DNA from: Merdiplasma sp964643295
Lineage (GTDB): Bacteria; Bacillota; Clostridia; Lachnospirales; Lachnospiraceae
Length of the DNA stretch: 13,805 nucleotides
Reading direction: 5' to 3'
Assembly (NCBI GenBank): GCA_964643295.1
Contig: CAZXSN010000075.1
Location: 1-13,805, forward strand
Of the stretch, positions 1 through 6,525 are shown piece after piece (positions within the stretch are counted from its first letter, which is position 1; the number at the start of each line of letters is the position of its first letter). The notes under the pieces are model-generated. The model did not search any database, was not told the DNA's origin, and saw nothing but the letters and a program-made list of their open reading frames with translations. The translations under genes and the position numbers were made by a program.

Positions 1-1446
1 TCATTTTACTTTGATCTCGATCGATACATTTCCATCCTCACCGATCGACATCTGCATCGTGCGGATGTATTTCGCGTAAAACTGCTGTTTCTCCGCGGGT
101 GTCATCTCGATACGCGTCGCCCGCAGCGCCTCGTCGAACATCGTATTCACGTTCAGCTGCACAGCCTTGTCAATATACCGGTACATCTCGCGAAACAGAG
201 CCCCCAGCTTGATCTCCTCGGTATCTCCGCTGTAGAAATCATCGAGGTAGCAGTAGAAAATCCCGGAGTTGACCAGGGCATTTTTCATATCCGGTCCGCA
301 CTTTTCATGTTCGACCATCACCAGAAACCTTGCCTGCGGCAGAGAGGAGATTAATCCCCAGTAATCGGAATCGCTGGAAACGATGATGAACGAATCCACA
401 TGGTTCTCATAATACTCCTGACAGGCTCTTACCGTCAGTTTTATGTCCACAAGAGATTTGTTCTGCTTCACGCGTTCAATCAGGATATGCTCCACCGGGA
501 TCTTGGTAAACTTCTCCAGAATCTCCCATGCTGAGGCCGTATGGACATCATCGAAAAGGATGATGCGGGAGATCTTCTTCGTATAATCATAGTCCAGGCG
601 CTTTAAGGTGGCGCTCAGCTTATAGGGATCCGAGTTCTCGCAGTCCACCACCACCACGATTTTGCCGCTGTCGCTGATATAGTCATAAATGCTGTCCTTG
701 ACAAAGGCGCCCGCGTCTGAAACCTTGCTGTATTCGGTAAACTTATCCTTATGCCATCCATACAGAAGGGTGACGAACTTCTTGTCATTGTAAAGAATGT
801 TGCCGGACTCTTTCGGCTGCCAGTTAATGTACATCTGATACGGATAGGCGGACCGGTTCGAATAGTACACGGAGGCAGCCTCTTTCGTCCCCTCCTCATT
901 CAGTCCGTCCGGCATGATGAACAGATCCCGCACATACTGCCAGTTCAGCCACAGAGGAAAGTAGGGCTTGCAGTTGTTCAGCCGGTTGGAGAGCAGCTTA
1001 TTGATCTCCACGACATGGGCGCTTAGCTTCATGCCTGGTTTCCTGGAAAGAACAATCCCGTCCTCATTTAGCTGCGTTAAGCTCTCCGTGGGGACATACT
1101 CCGGCATGGAAAAAATGGACCGGATATCCGTGTGCATCTTGTCGTTGATGGACTTGAAATTCCGTTCAATCGCGGTTCTGATGATACATAGATGTCTTAC
1201 GATCCGGGCCGGTTTTAACTTGTCCATCCTCTCATAGACGTCCATCTTCGGCGGCTCCTGTTCCCTTTCAAAGATACGCTTGGGAACACCGATAAGATAG
1301 GCGATCATCGATACAACCTCGTAGGTACTGTCTTTGTATACCGCGTATTCCCCCTCCGCGGGGGCGGGGCTTACTGCCGCCGGTTTCTCCGCCTGACTGA
1401 TCGGAGGTGATTTCTCCAGCTGGCTGGCTGCCACTGATTTCTCCAT
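1..1446 (-). CDS. NYN (PIN-like nuclease) domain protein, 481 aa
   Basis: The C-terminal half (about residues 260-405) has the layout of a NYN/PIN-like metal-dependent ribonuclease. A beta strand ends in VVVVDCEN (D268), a middle acidic position lies in KSLVDIKL (D334), and the strand FIIVSSDSDYW (D359, D361) is the typical third acidic patch. These acidic residues would bind the catalytic metal; RNA is the usual family substrate, but the target here is unknown. The N-terminal ~250 residues are not recognised; the first 30 are Ala/Pro/Ser/Glu-rich and look disordered. The frame is open for 41 codons further upstream, to 1569, but that would overlap pepF. I chose the internal ATG at 1444-1446 because AAAGGAAA lies just upstream of it. 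The gene follows pepF by 100 bp with a hairpin between, so co-transcription is possible. The stop codon is at 1-3, so the gene is complete. No signal peptide or membrane segment is visible. Confidence 0.82.
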   Translation of the reverse strand: MEKSVAASQLEKSPPISQAEKPAAVSPAPAEGEYAVYKDSTYEVVSMIAYLIGVPKRIFEREQEPPKMDVYERMDKLKPARIVRHLCIIRTAIERNFKSINDKMHTDIRSIFSMPEYVPTESLTQLNEDGIVLSRKPGMKLSAHVVEINKLLSNRLNNCKPYFPLWLNWQYVRDLFIMPDGLNEEGTKEAASVYYSNRSAYPYQMYINWQPKESGNILYNDKKFVTLLYGWHKDKFTEYSKVSDAGAFVKDSIYDYISDSGKIVVVVDCENSDPYKLSATLKRLDYDYTKKISRIILFDDVHTASAWEILEKFTKIPVEHILIERVKQNKSLVDIKLTVRACQEYYENHVDSFIIVSSDSDYWGLISSLPQARFLVMVEHEKCGPDMKNALVNSGIFYCYLDDFYSGDTEEIKLGALFREMYRYIDKAVQLNVNTMFDEALRATRIEMTPAEKQQFYAKYIRTMQMSIGEDGNVSIEIKVK

Positions 1447-1513
1447 AGAGGATTTCCTTTCTTTCAGAGGCTTCCCGGATCTTGAGGAAGCCGGTTCTTT
1501 CCGGCAGGGATTT

Positions 1514-1537
1514 CCGGCAGGCAAACCTGCCTGCCGG
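1514..1537 (-). repeat. Perfect 10-bp hairpin between pepF and the NYN gene
   Basis: CCGGCAGGCA and TGCCTGCCGG form a perfect 10-bp stem around a 4-nt loop, 10 nt after the pepF stop. On the minus strand it is not followed by a T-tract (AAATCC follows), so it is not a standard intrinsic terminator for pepF. On the plus strand it is followed by only TTTT. A second CCGGCAGG at 1501-1508 could compete for the same pairing arm (1530-1537). It is more likely an mRNA processing, stabilising or partial attenuation element than a full stop. Confidence 0.6.
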
Positions 1538-1546
1538 TTTTGCTCC

Positions 1547-3367
1547 TTAACAGATGCCAGCCGTCTCAAGCTCTTTAGTCAGGGCACAGATCTCGTCAAT
1601 CATCGCCCCGATGCGGGCAATGGTATCCAAAAGAGGCTGATCCGTGGTGATATCCACCCCTGCCATGCGGGCAAGCTCCACCGGTGTCTTCGTACCGCCT
1701 GCGGCAAGGACCTTCTTCCAGTCATCGACCGCGCACTGCCCCTCCTTTTCAATCCGGGCGCACACCTCGGTCGCTATCGTAAGACCGGCGCTGTAAGAGT
1801 AGGAATAAAGGCCCATGTAATAGTGGGGCTGGCGCATCCAGGTAAGCTCGGAACCCGGAAGGATCTCCACCGCATCGCCCCAGAACGTCTCCAGCGTCTC
1901 TCTCATCAGCCGGTTTAAGGTATCCGCCTGAAAACTTCCGCCCTCTTCCACGATCCGGTAAACCTTGCGCTGAAAGTCGGCTTCCAATAGATGGGTGACG
2001 AAGTTGTGGTAATAGGTATTCTGCAGCATTGAGCTTAACACCCAGCGGCGAAATCTCGGATCCGGGTTCGTTTTCAGCAGATAGTGCCCCATGATCAGCT
2101 CGTTCATCGTGGAGGGGGCCTCGACGAAGTATCCGGAAACCTCGGTGCCGAAGATGGGCTGCGCCGCGTTGCAGGCCCGGTAATGCCCCGCGTGTCCCAG
2201 CTCATGCGCCAGCGTAAAGACATCCGACATGCGCTCATTCCAGTTTAACAGAATGAAGGAATGGCTGCCGTAAGGGCTCGAACAGAATCCTCCTGTGGAT
2301 TTGCCCTGGTTTTTCGCGAAGTCGATCCACCTGTCGCGGTAGGCTTCCCGCACCATCTCCTGATAGTCCTCTCCCAGGATCGAAAGTCCCTCCTCAATGT
2401 ACCGCTGCGATTCCGCGATCGTCACCTTCGGATCATACCCGGGATCCACCGGGACCTTCAAATCCGCGTATGTCATGCGGTCCAGGTGATGAACTCTCGA
2501 AAGCAGCCTGGCAAACTTTCTCATATGCGGGGCCAGATGCTCCATGATGAGGTCAATCTGCCGGTTATAGAGTGTTTCGTCCACCTTTTCCTCAAAAAGA
2601 TCCTTCTCAAAAATCGACCGATAGCCGCGAAGGTCCGCTTCCGTCTTATAGATCTGCACCTGAGTCTGATAAGCGGCGGCTGTCACATTTACGTAGTCAG
2701 CAAGCTTTCCGTAGAAAGCATCGAAGGCCGCGCGGCGCACGGGGGTTCGTGAGTCGTATTCATAATCATCCTCATACAGGGAATACCCCAGCGCGTACTC
2801 CTGATCGTCCACGGTGAAGGAAGGAAAGCGCATATCGGCCAGTTTCGCCATGTTGTAGATCTGAAGCGGCGCGTCAAACGTATTGGAGAAGGCGGCCATG
2901 ACCTTCTCGGCGCTCTTTTCCAGACGGTGCGGCTTTTCCCGGATTAAATCGCGTAAATACTCCTTCGCCGAAGTGGCAAGTGAGAGGGCCTTCTCCAGAC
3001 AATCGTCCCCCTGCTCTAAAATCTCGCTGTCGATGAAGCTTAAGCGGGTAAAAATCTCCGCCTCCATGCGGGATGCCCGGTCGTTTCGCGCCTGGTTTTC
3101 CTCATCATAGTAATCGACTTCCACCGCCAGGGAGGTGTAGGAAAGCGCCAGGGTAAGCCGTTTGTAAACGCTGGCAAGCTTTTCCAGGCAATCATTGATC
3201 GATTCCGGAGTGGTTAAGTTTCCCTTATACTTGGCTTCAATTTCCAGGCTTTCCGCCTCCGCTTTTTCGATATCCGCAAACGCTTCTTCTTCGGTCTTAT
3301 AGAGTGCGGACAGATCCCAGGTAAGCTCCTCGGGAACGTCCTTTCTTCTTAATAACTCAGTACTCAT
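1547..3367 (-). CDS. pepF: Oligoendopeptidase F (M3 family zinc metallopeptidase), 606 aa
   Basis: This cytoplasmic zinc peptidase cleaves short peptides (oligopeptides of roughly 7-17 residues in the studied PepF enzymes) and serves peptide turnover. The zinc site is clear: HELGH at residues 388-392 (H388 and H392 as ligands, E389 as catalytic base), with the third ligand in FVEAPSTMNE (E416). The N-terminal PepF-type helical region (residues ~1-200) begins with the characteristic VPEELTWDLS followed by an aspartate/glutamate-rich helix. The length of about 600 residues is normal for the family. The ATG at 3367 is preceded by GGAGGAG at good spacing, and the protein begins MSTELLRRKD. No signal peptide or membrane segment is seen. 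A good promoter lies at 3513-3541 and gives a leader of about 140 nt that carries palindromes. The redox genes further along show no link to this gene. Confidence 0.96.
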   Translation of the reverse strand: MSTELLRRKDVPEELTWDLSALYKTEEEAFADIEKAEAESLEIEAKYKGNLTTPESINDCLEKLASVYKRLTLALSYTSLAVEVDYYDEENQARNDRASRMEAEIFTRLSFIDSEILEQGDDCLEKALSLATSAKEYLRDLIREKPHRLEKSAEKVMAAFSNTFDAPLQIYNMAKLADMRFPSFTVDDQEYALGYSLYEDDYEYDSRTPVRRAAFDAFYGKLADYVNVTAAAYQTQVQIYKTEADLRGYRSIFEKDLFEEKVDETLYNRQIDLIMEHLAPHMRKFARLLSRVHHLDRMTYADLKVPVDPGYDPKVTIAESQRYIEEGLSILGEDYQEMVREAYRDRWIDFAKNQGKSTGGFCSSPYGSHSFILLNWNERMSDVFTLAHELGHAGHYRACNAAQPIFGTEVSGYFVEAPSTMNELIMGHYLLKTNPDPRFRRWVLSSMLQNTYYHNFVTHLLEADFQRKVYRIVEEGGSFQADTLNRLMRETLETFWGDAVEILPGSELTWMRQPHYYMGLYSYSYSAGLTIATEVCARIEKEGQCAVDDWKKVLAAGGTKTPVELARMAGVDITTDQPLLDTIARIGAMIDEICALTKELETAGIC

Positions 3368-3420
3368 CCATTTCTCCTCCTGGGGACTTTCCGTCCCCCG
3401 TTTTCCTGCAGTGAAAAGCC

Positions 3421-3467
3421 CCCTGAAACTTGAAAATCCCGTACCGGAAACGTTTCCGATTTCAGGG
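3421..3467. promoter_or_regulatory. Nested inverted repeats in the pepF leader (LacI-family-like operator)
   Basis: The 14-bp perfect palindrome CGGAAACGTTTCCG (3445-3458) has the AAACGTTT core typical of operators bound by LacI-family proteins such as PurR and CcpA. It does not match the full catabolite-response consensus at its outer bases. It is enclosed by a second inverted repeat, CCCTGAAA (3421-3428) with TTTCAGGG (3460-3467). Relative to the promoter at 3513-3541 the palindrome lies about 50-60 bp downstream of the expected start, where a bound repressor could act as a roadblock. The leader RNA could also fold here. Function is inferred. Confidence 0.5.
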
Positions 3468-3512
3468 AAATGCCCGCAGGGTCGCCGGACCGCGGGAAGC
3501 TTTTCTATCTAT

Positions 3513-3541
3513 AGTTTAAACGAACACCCTAAACCTGTCAA
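3513..3541 (-). promoter_or_regulatory. Sigma-A-type promoter for pepF
   Basis: On the minus strand there is a perfect -35 box TTGACA (3536-3541), a 17-bp spacer, and TAAACT (3513-3518, 4 of 6 to TATAAT), followed by an A/T-rich start region. Transcription would begin near 3506. This is the best -35 element in the window and suggests fairly strong transcription of pepF, and perhaps of the NYN gene after it. The rest of the 323-bp gap at 3368-3690 holds no convincing gene and no clear intrinsic terminator for the regulator gene that ends at 3691. Confidence 0.72.
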
Positions 3542-3588
3542 CAGTAATCCCAGAACACAAATCCGCCCCGTCTCCAGTTTCCCCCGTT

Positions 3589-3600
3589 AGAAGCGCTTCT
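3589..3600. promoter_or_regulatory. 12-bp palindrome upstream of the pepF promoter
   Basis: AGAAGCGCTTCT is a perfect palindrome centred about 88 bp before the predicted pepF start. Its AAGCGCTT core resembles LacI/CcpA-type half-sites, like the AAACGTTT palindrome in the leader 143 bp away. It has no loop and no T-tract, so it is not a terminator. A role as an operator is a guess. Confidence 0.3.
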
Positions 3601-3690
3601 GCGAGTAACCTTAAGGAAAGACAGGAGTCGGGATAAGGAAACGATCCGGGGATTCGTGCAAAGCGGTTTACGATCATCTCCTGCCTTTTC

Positions 3691-5145
3691 TTAGGGCTCC
3701 CCCATTCCATCCATCACGTAGGACAGGTAAAGATGTTCCTGCGTCTTTCTGTCCTTCAGGTCCACGCCCGTCAGCTCCTGGATCTTGTTTAACCGGTAGG
3801 TCAGGGTATTGCGGTGCAGATGAAGAAGCCGCGCGGTCTGGGAAACGTTGGCGTTCTCAGAAAGGTAAACATACAAAGTCCGGTAGAGCTCGCTTTTTGT
3901 CTGCCGATCGATCTGCTTTAACGTATGCAGCGCCGGGTGAACCGCAGCCGCATCCGCAAAAGTTCGCAGAATGTCTTTCAGATACTCCAGCGCGTGGTCA
4001 CTGCAGAGGAAGATCCCGCCTTTCTTTCTGGAAGCGAACTGCAGTGCCAGAGCACACTGCCCTGCAGCAGTACGAAGCCTTCTGATCTCCTCAAACGGAT
4101 AGCTGACCCCGCAGGAAAAGACACTGCTGCTTAACACCGCAAGAAGATCCTCCTGAAGCTTCTTCCAGGGCGTAAGCGAAAGATTCGCCAGAAGGAAGAT
4201 CGCCTCCCCATGGAAAAACACACAGCAGTCCGCAAAGAGACGCTCCAGCTTCGAAAAGAGCGGAAAGGTGATCTCCTGGTACTCCTCCGGGATTTTAATC
4301 TGCAGCAGCAGTTTTTCCTGCCCTGCCTCCCAGCCCATCACGGTGAGCCTGCGGTTTAATTCCTCCTCCGGGACCCGTCTGCCTTCCAACAGACCCCGAA
4401 AGATCTCATACTCCTCCTGCAGCTGCTTGCGCTCACTGGAGTGATCCATCCATTCCTCCATAAGCTCTCCAAAGGTATCAAAAAGCTGCATGGTTCCTTT
4501 GCTGGCAGACGAATGAAACTCAATCAGGATCATCTGCCCGCAGGCGATCTGGCGGTGAAACAGCGTTCTTCGCAGGCTCCTGGTGCTGAAAAAGGGGAAG
4601 TTAAGCTCCGAGACCGAATGCATGGTGCGTGTGCGGTGCAGGTACTGGCGCATCTTTTCCAGGATCTCCAGGGAATTGTTGCCCGTGTTAAGCATCACAT
4701 CCCATTCCTCGTCCACATCCCCCAGCCCATAGCGCGAGGAATGGGCGATCAGAAGATGCCCGGCATCAAAGACCGCCAGAGGCTCCCCAAATACCCTGTC
4801 GCTTTCATCCACCAGATACTGCAGGTCACACCCTTCCGCGATGCTGCGCGACAGCCCGTCCGCCCAGCTGTTGTAAAAATCAAAGGCATCGAAGATATCG
4901 TTTAAGACGCTGTCCATGTCTGAGGACTCCAGAAGCATCATGTCATGCCCCTGTACGCAAAGGACTTTTCCCCTCTTCCCGCAGATATACTCCCCGGCGG
5001 GCGCGAGATAGACATTCTGCGGTTCGATGCGCGTATCCGGGGACAGAACCCGTGCGCCCCGCAAAACCTGCGATCCGTCCTCGATTTTCACCACCGGCTG
5101 ATACTTTTTCAGCCAGTCCGCCAAAATCCACATGCTCAGTCTCAT
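3691..5145 (-). CDS. PucR/CdaR-type transcriptional regulator, 484 aa
   Basis: This DNA-binding regulator has a C-terminal PucR-type helix-turn-helix (HTH_30, about residues 420-478): LYVYLSENANVSQTARLL followed by HRNTLTYRLNKIQELTG, the family signature. The N-terminal ~400 residues carry no recognised enzyme motif. They probably form the ligand-sensing part, with a central GGDEF-like/CdaR region around residues 265-375 as in related proteins; that assignment is weak. Members usually activate nearby catabolic genes in response to a substrate such as a purine intermediate, a sugar acid or an amine. The ATG at 5145 follows GGAGGAGG (5154-5161) by 8 nt; the in-frame ATG four codons later lacks such a site. 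The gene is transcribed away from the URO-D-family gene at 5358, so it probably controls that gene and itself. The inducer cannot be told from sequence. Confidence 0.88.
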   Translation of the reverse strand: MRLSMWILADWLKKYQPVVKIEDGSQVLRGARVLSPDTRIEPQNVYLAPAGEYICGKRGKVLCVQGHDMMLLESSDMDSVLNDIFDAFDFYNSWADGLSRSIAEGCDLQYLVDESDRVFGEPLAVFDAGHLLIAHSSRYGLGDVDEEWDVMLNTGNNSLEILEKMRQYLHRTRTMHSVSELNFPFFSTRSLRRTLFHRQIACGQMILIEFHSSASKGTMQLFDTFGELMEEWMDHSSERKQLQEEYEIFRGLLEGRRVPEEELNRRLTVMGWEAGQEKLLLQIKIPEEYQEITFPLFSKLERLFADCCVFFHGEAIFLLANLSLTPWKKLQEDLLAVLSSSVFSCGVSYPFEEIRRLRTAAGQCALALQFASRKKGGIFLCSDHALEYLKDILRTFADAAAVHPALHTLKQIDRQTKSELYRTLYVYLSENANVSQTARLLHLHRNTLTYRLNKIQELTGVDLKDRKTQEHLYLSYVMDGMGEP

Positions 5146-5168
5146 GGATCTTACCTCCTCCTTCTCCT

Positions 5169-5198
5169 ATCATAGTGCAAAGTGCACAGTCCATGCAA
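5169..5198 (-). promoter_or_regulatory. Promoter of the PucR-type regulator gene with an operator-like repeat in the spacer
   Basis: On the minus strand, TTGCAT (5193-5198, 3 of 6 to TTGACA), an 18-bp spacer and TATGAT (5169-5174, 5 of 6) give a start near 5162, only about 17 nt before the ATG. The spacer contains GTGCA-AAG-TGCAC (5175-5187), a 5-bp inverted repeat that touches the -10 box. A protein bound there would block this promoter, which fits autorepression by the regulator. The promoter call is moderate and the autorepression idea is inference. Confidence 0.55.
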
Positions 5199-5199
5199 G

Positions 5200-5209
5200 G
5201 AAAATTTTC
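5200..5209. promoter_or_regulatory. GAAAATTTTC palindrome in the divergent promoter region
   Basis: This 10-bp perfect palindrome sits between the two divergent promoters. Its centre is about 60 bp upstream of the expected start of the URO-D-family gene and about 40 bp upstream of the regulator's start. It is AT-rich and could be an activator site or merely a bendable A/T tract. The position is suggestive, but nothing identifies the binding protein. Confidence 0.3.
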
Positions 5210-5253
5210 TTAAGATCGGCACTTCCTACGTTTCTTTCTTCGCCCCGGGAGCC

Positions 5254-5259
5254 TATACT
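5254..5259 (+). promoter_or_regulatory. -10 element of the URO-D-family gene; -35 box very poor
   Basis: TATACT matches TATAAT at 5 of 6 positions and would start transcription near 5266, giving a purine-rich leader of about 90 nt. At 17-bp spacing the -35 region is TTTCTT (5231-5236), which matches TTGACA only at its first two bases. A good -10 with a poor -35 is the usual design of an activator-dependent promoter and fits control by the adjacent PucR-type regulator. Confidence 0.5.
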
Positions 5260-5357
5260 TAGAGGAAATGAGACGAAAGACTTTTGAAAAGAGAAGGAAG
5301 GATACGAAAGACAAAACCGAAAGGAACATACCCTGAAAACAAAAAGGAGGAACTGCA

Positions 5358-6395
5358 ATGGCACTGACACCGAGAGAAAACGCGCTGATCGCCTACCATC
5401 ACGGGACACCGGCCTGGATTCCCTGCTTCTACACGGACATCGCCCTGATTCAGGCCTGCCCGGCAATGGAGCGCTACACCGGCCAGACGGTCGGCAAGGA
5501 CTACTTTGGTGTGGAATGGACCTATGAGCCGAACATCCACGCCCCCATGCCCACACCGGGAAAGATCACCTTCGACGACATCGCCGACTGGCGGGAGTAC
5601 TTAAAGCTTCCGGATCTGGAGGCGATTGACTGGGAAAAGCAGGCGGACAAAGATGTGCACACCGACTTCCAGGCCTTCGTGATGGGGGCCGGTCTCGTCC
5701 CCTTCAAGGACGGCTCCAGTATCTATGACACCGATAAGCTTCGTGTCTGCATGATCTTAAACGGCCCCTTCGAGCGTCTCCACTCCCTGATGGGATTCGA
5801 GAATGCCCTGATGGCCCTGGCGGAAGATCCGGAGGAATGCTCCGCCTACTTTGAGACCATGTTTGACTGGAAGATCGAATACATCAGGAAGATCAAACAA
5901 TACTATGATATTGATGTGATCAACTTCCACGACGATTACGGCGCTGCGGACCGCATGTTCATGAACCCGGATCTGTGGCGCCGGATCGTGAAGCCGCATT
6001 TAAAGAAGCTGGTGGACGCCTGCCATGAGATGGGCCTGATTTATCAGCACCATTCGTGCGGCTTCGTGGAGCCAATCCTTCCGGATATGGCCGAGATCGG
6101 GGTGGATGCCATCGATACGCTGCAGGCCTGCAACACGCACCTGGCGGAGATTAAAAAGACGCTCGGCAGCCGCTTAACCTTCTGCGGCGGGTTCGACAAC
6201 CAGCATGTCCTGGATGTGCCGGGGATCTCCCCGGAGGCGGTGAAAAAGGAATACCGCCGGGTCATCGATTCGCTTGCCCCCGGCGGCAGCTACGTGATCT
6301 ACCCGATCGGCGGATCCTTCGACTTTGTCCCGGCCTTCCTGGAGGAGCACTTCCAGTACGGCATGGGTTTCTACGCCAGCCAGGCGAAAGCCTGA
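5358..6395 (+). CDS. Uroporphyrinogen decarboxylase (URO-D) superfamily protein, probable methyltransferase-like, 345 aa
   Basis: The protein has the URO-D/cobalamin methyltransferase TIM-barrel pattern. NFHDDYG (residues 189-195) contains the conserved acidic pair, HHSCG (231-235) the zinc-type H-x-C motif, and FCGGFDNQHVLD (275-286) the usual glycine-rich strand. True HemE uroporphyrinogen decarboxylase is unlikely because its N-terminal substrate motifs are absent. Relatives move methyl groups between corrinoid proteins and coenzyme M or tetrahydrofolate (MtaA/MtbA, aryl O-demethylation systems). In those enzymes a second Cys near the C-terminus completes the zinc site. Here the matching stretch APGGSYVIYPIGGS has no Cys; C234 and C276 are the candidate Cys ligands. 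The start codon follows AAGGAGG at 7 nt. No corrinoid-binding protein lies in the window. The regulator is divergent and a terminator follows. The substrate is unknown. Confidence 0.86.
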   Translation: MALTPRENALIAYHHGTPAWIPCFYTDIALIQACPAMERYTGQTVGKDYFGVEWTYEPNIHAPMPTPGKITFDDIADWREYLKLPDLEAIDWEKQADKDVHTDFQAFVMGAGLVPFKDGSSIYDTDKLRVCMILNGPFERLHSLMGFENALMALAEDPEECSAYFETMFDWKIEYIRKIKQYYDIDVINFHDDYGAADRMFMNPDLWRRIVKPHLKKLVDACHEMGLIYQHHSCGFVEPILPDMAEIGVDAIDTLQACNTHLAEIKKTLGSRLTFCGGFDNQHVLDVPGISPEAVKKEYRRVIDSLAPGGSYVIYPIGGSFDFVPAFLEEHFQYGMGFYASQAKA

Positions 6396-6461
6396 ACGCC
6401 AAACAGAAAGGCGGATACACCGTTTCTTAAGAAGGACACGTAAAGTCAAAGAAAGTGAAAG

Positions 6462-6495
6462 AAAGATCCCGCCCTCACCCTGGGGCGGGATCTTT
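6462..6495. terminator. Strong bidirectional intrinsic terminator
   Basis: A perfect 13-bp stem (AAAGATCCCGCCC with GGGCGGGATCTTT) encloses an 8-nt loop. On the plus strand it is followed by TTTTCCTC; on the minus strand it runs into TTTCTTTC. It lies in the 130-bp gap between two convergent genes, 66 bp after the URO-D-family stop and about 30 bp after the FAD protein stop, so it ends both transcripts. A weaker inverted repeat (AAGCTCT-AA-AGAGCTT, 6512-6527) overlaps the end of the FAD gene. Confidence 0.92.
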
Positions 6496-6525
6496 TCCTC
6501 ATAGCACCAGAAAGCTCTAAAGAGC

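Noticed and set aside
3516..3710. 64-codon open frame on the minus strand after the PucR-type gene
   Set aside because: It lacks a ribosome site, overlaps the end of the regulator gene and the pepF promoter, and resembles no family.
5358..6395. Haem biosynthesis hemE
   Set aside because: The H-S-C zinc-type motif and lack of the HemE N-terminal signature fit the methyltransferase side of the superfamily, and no other haem genes are present.
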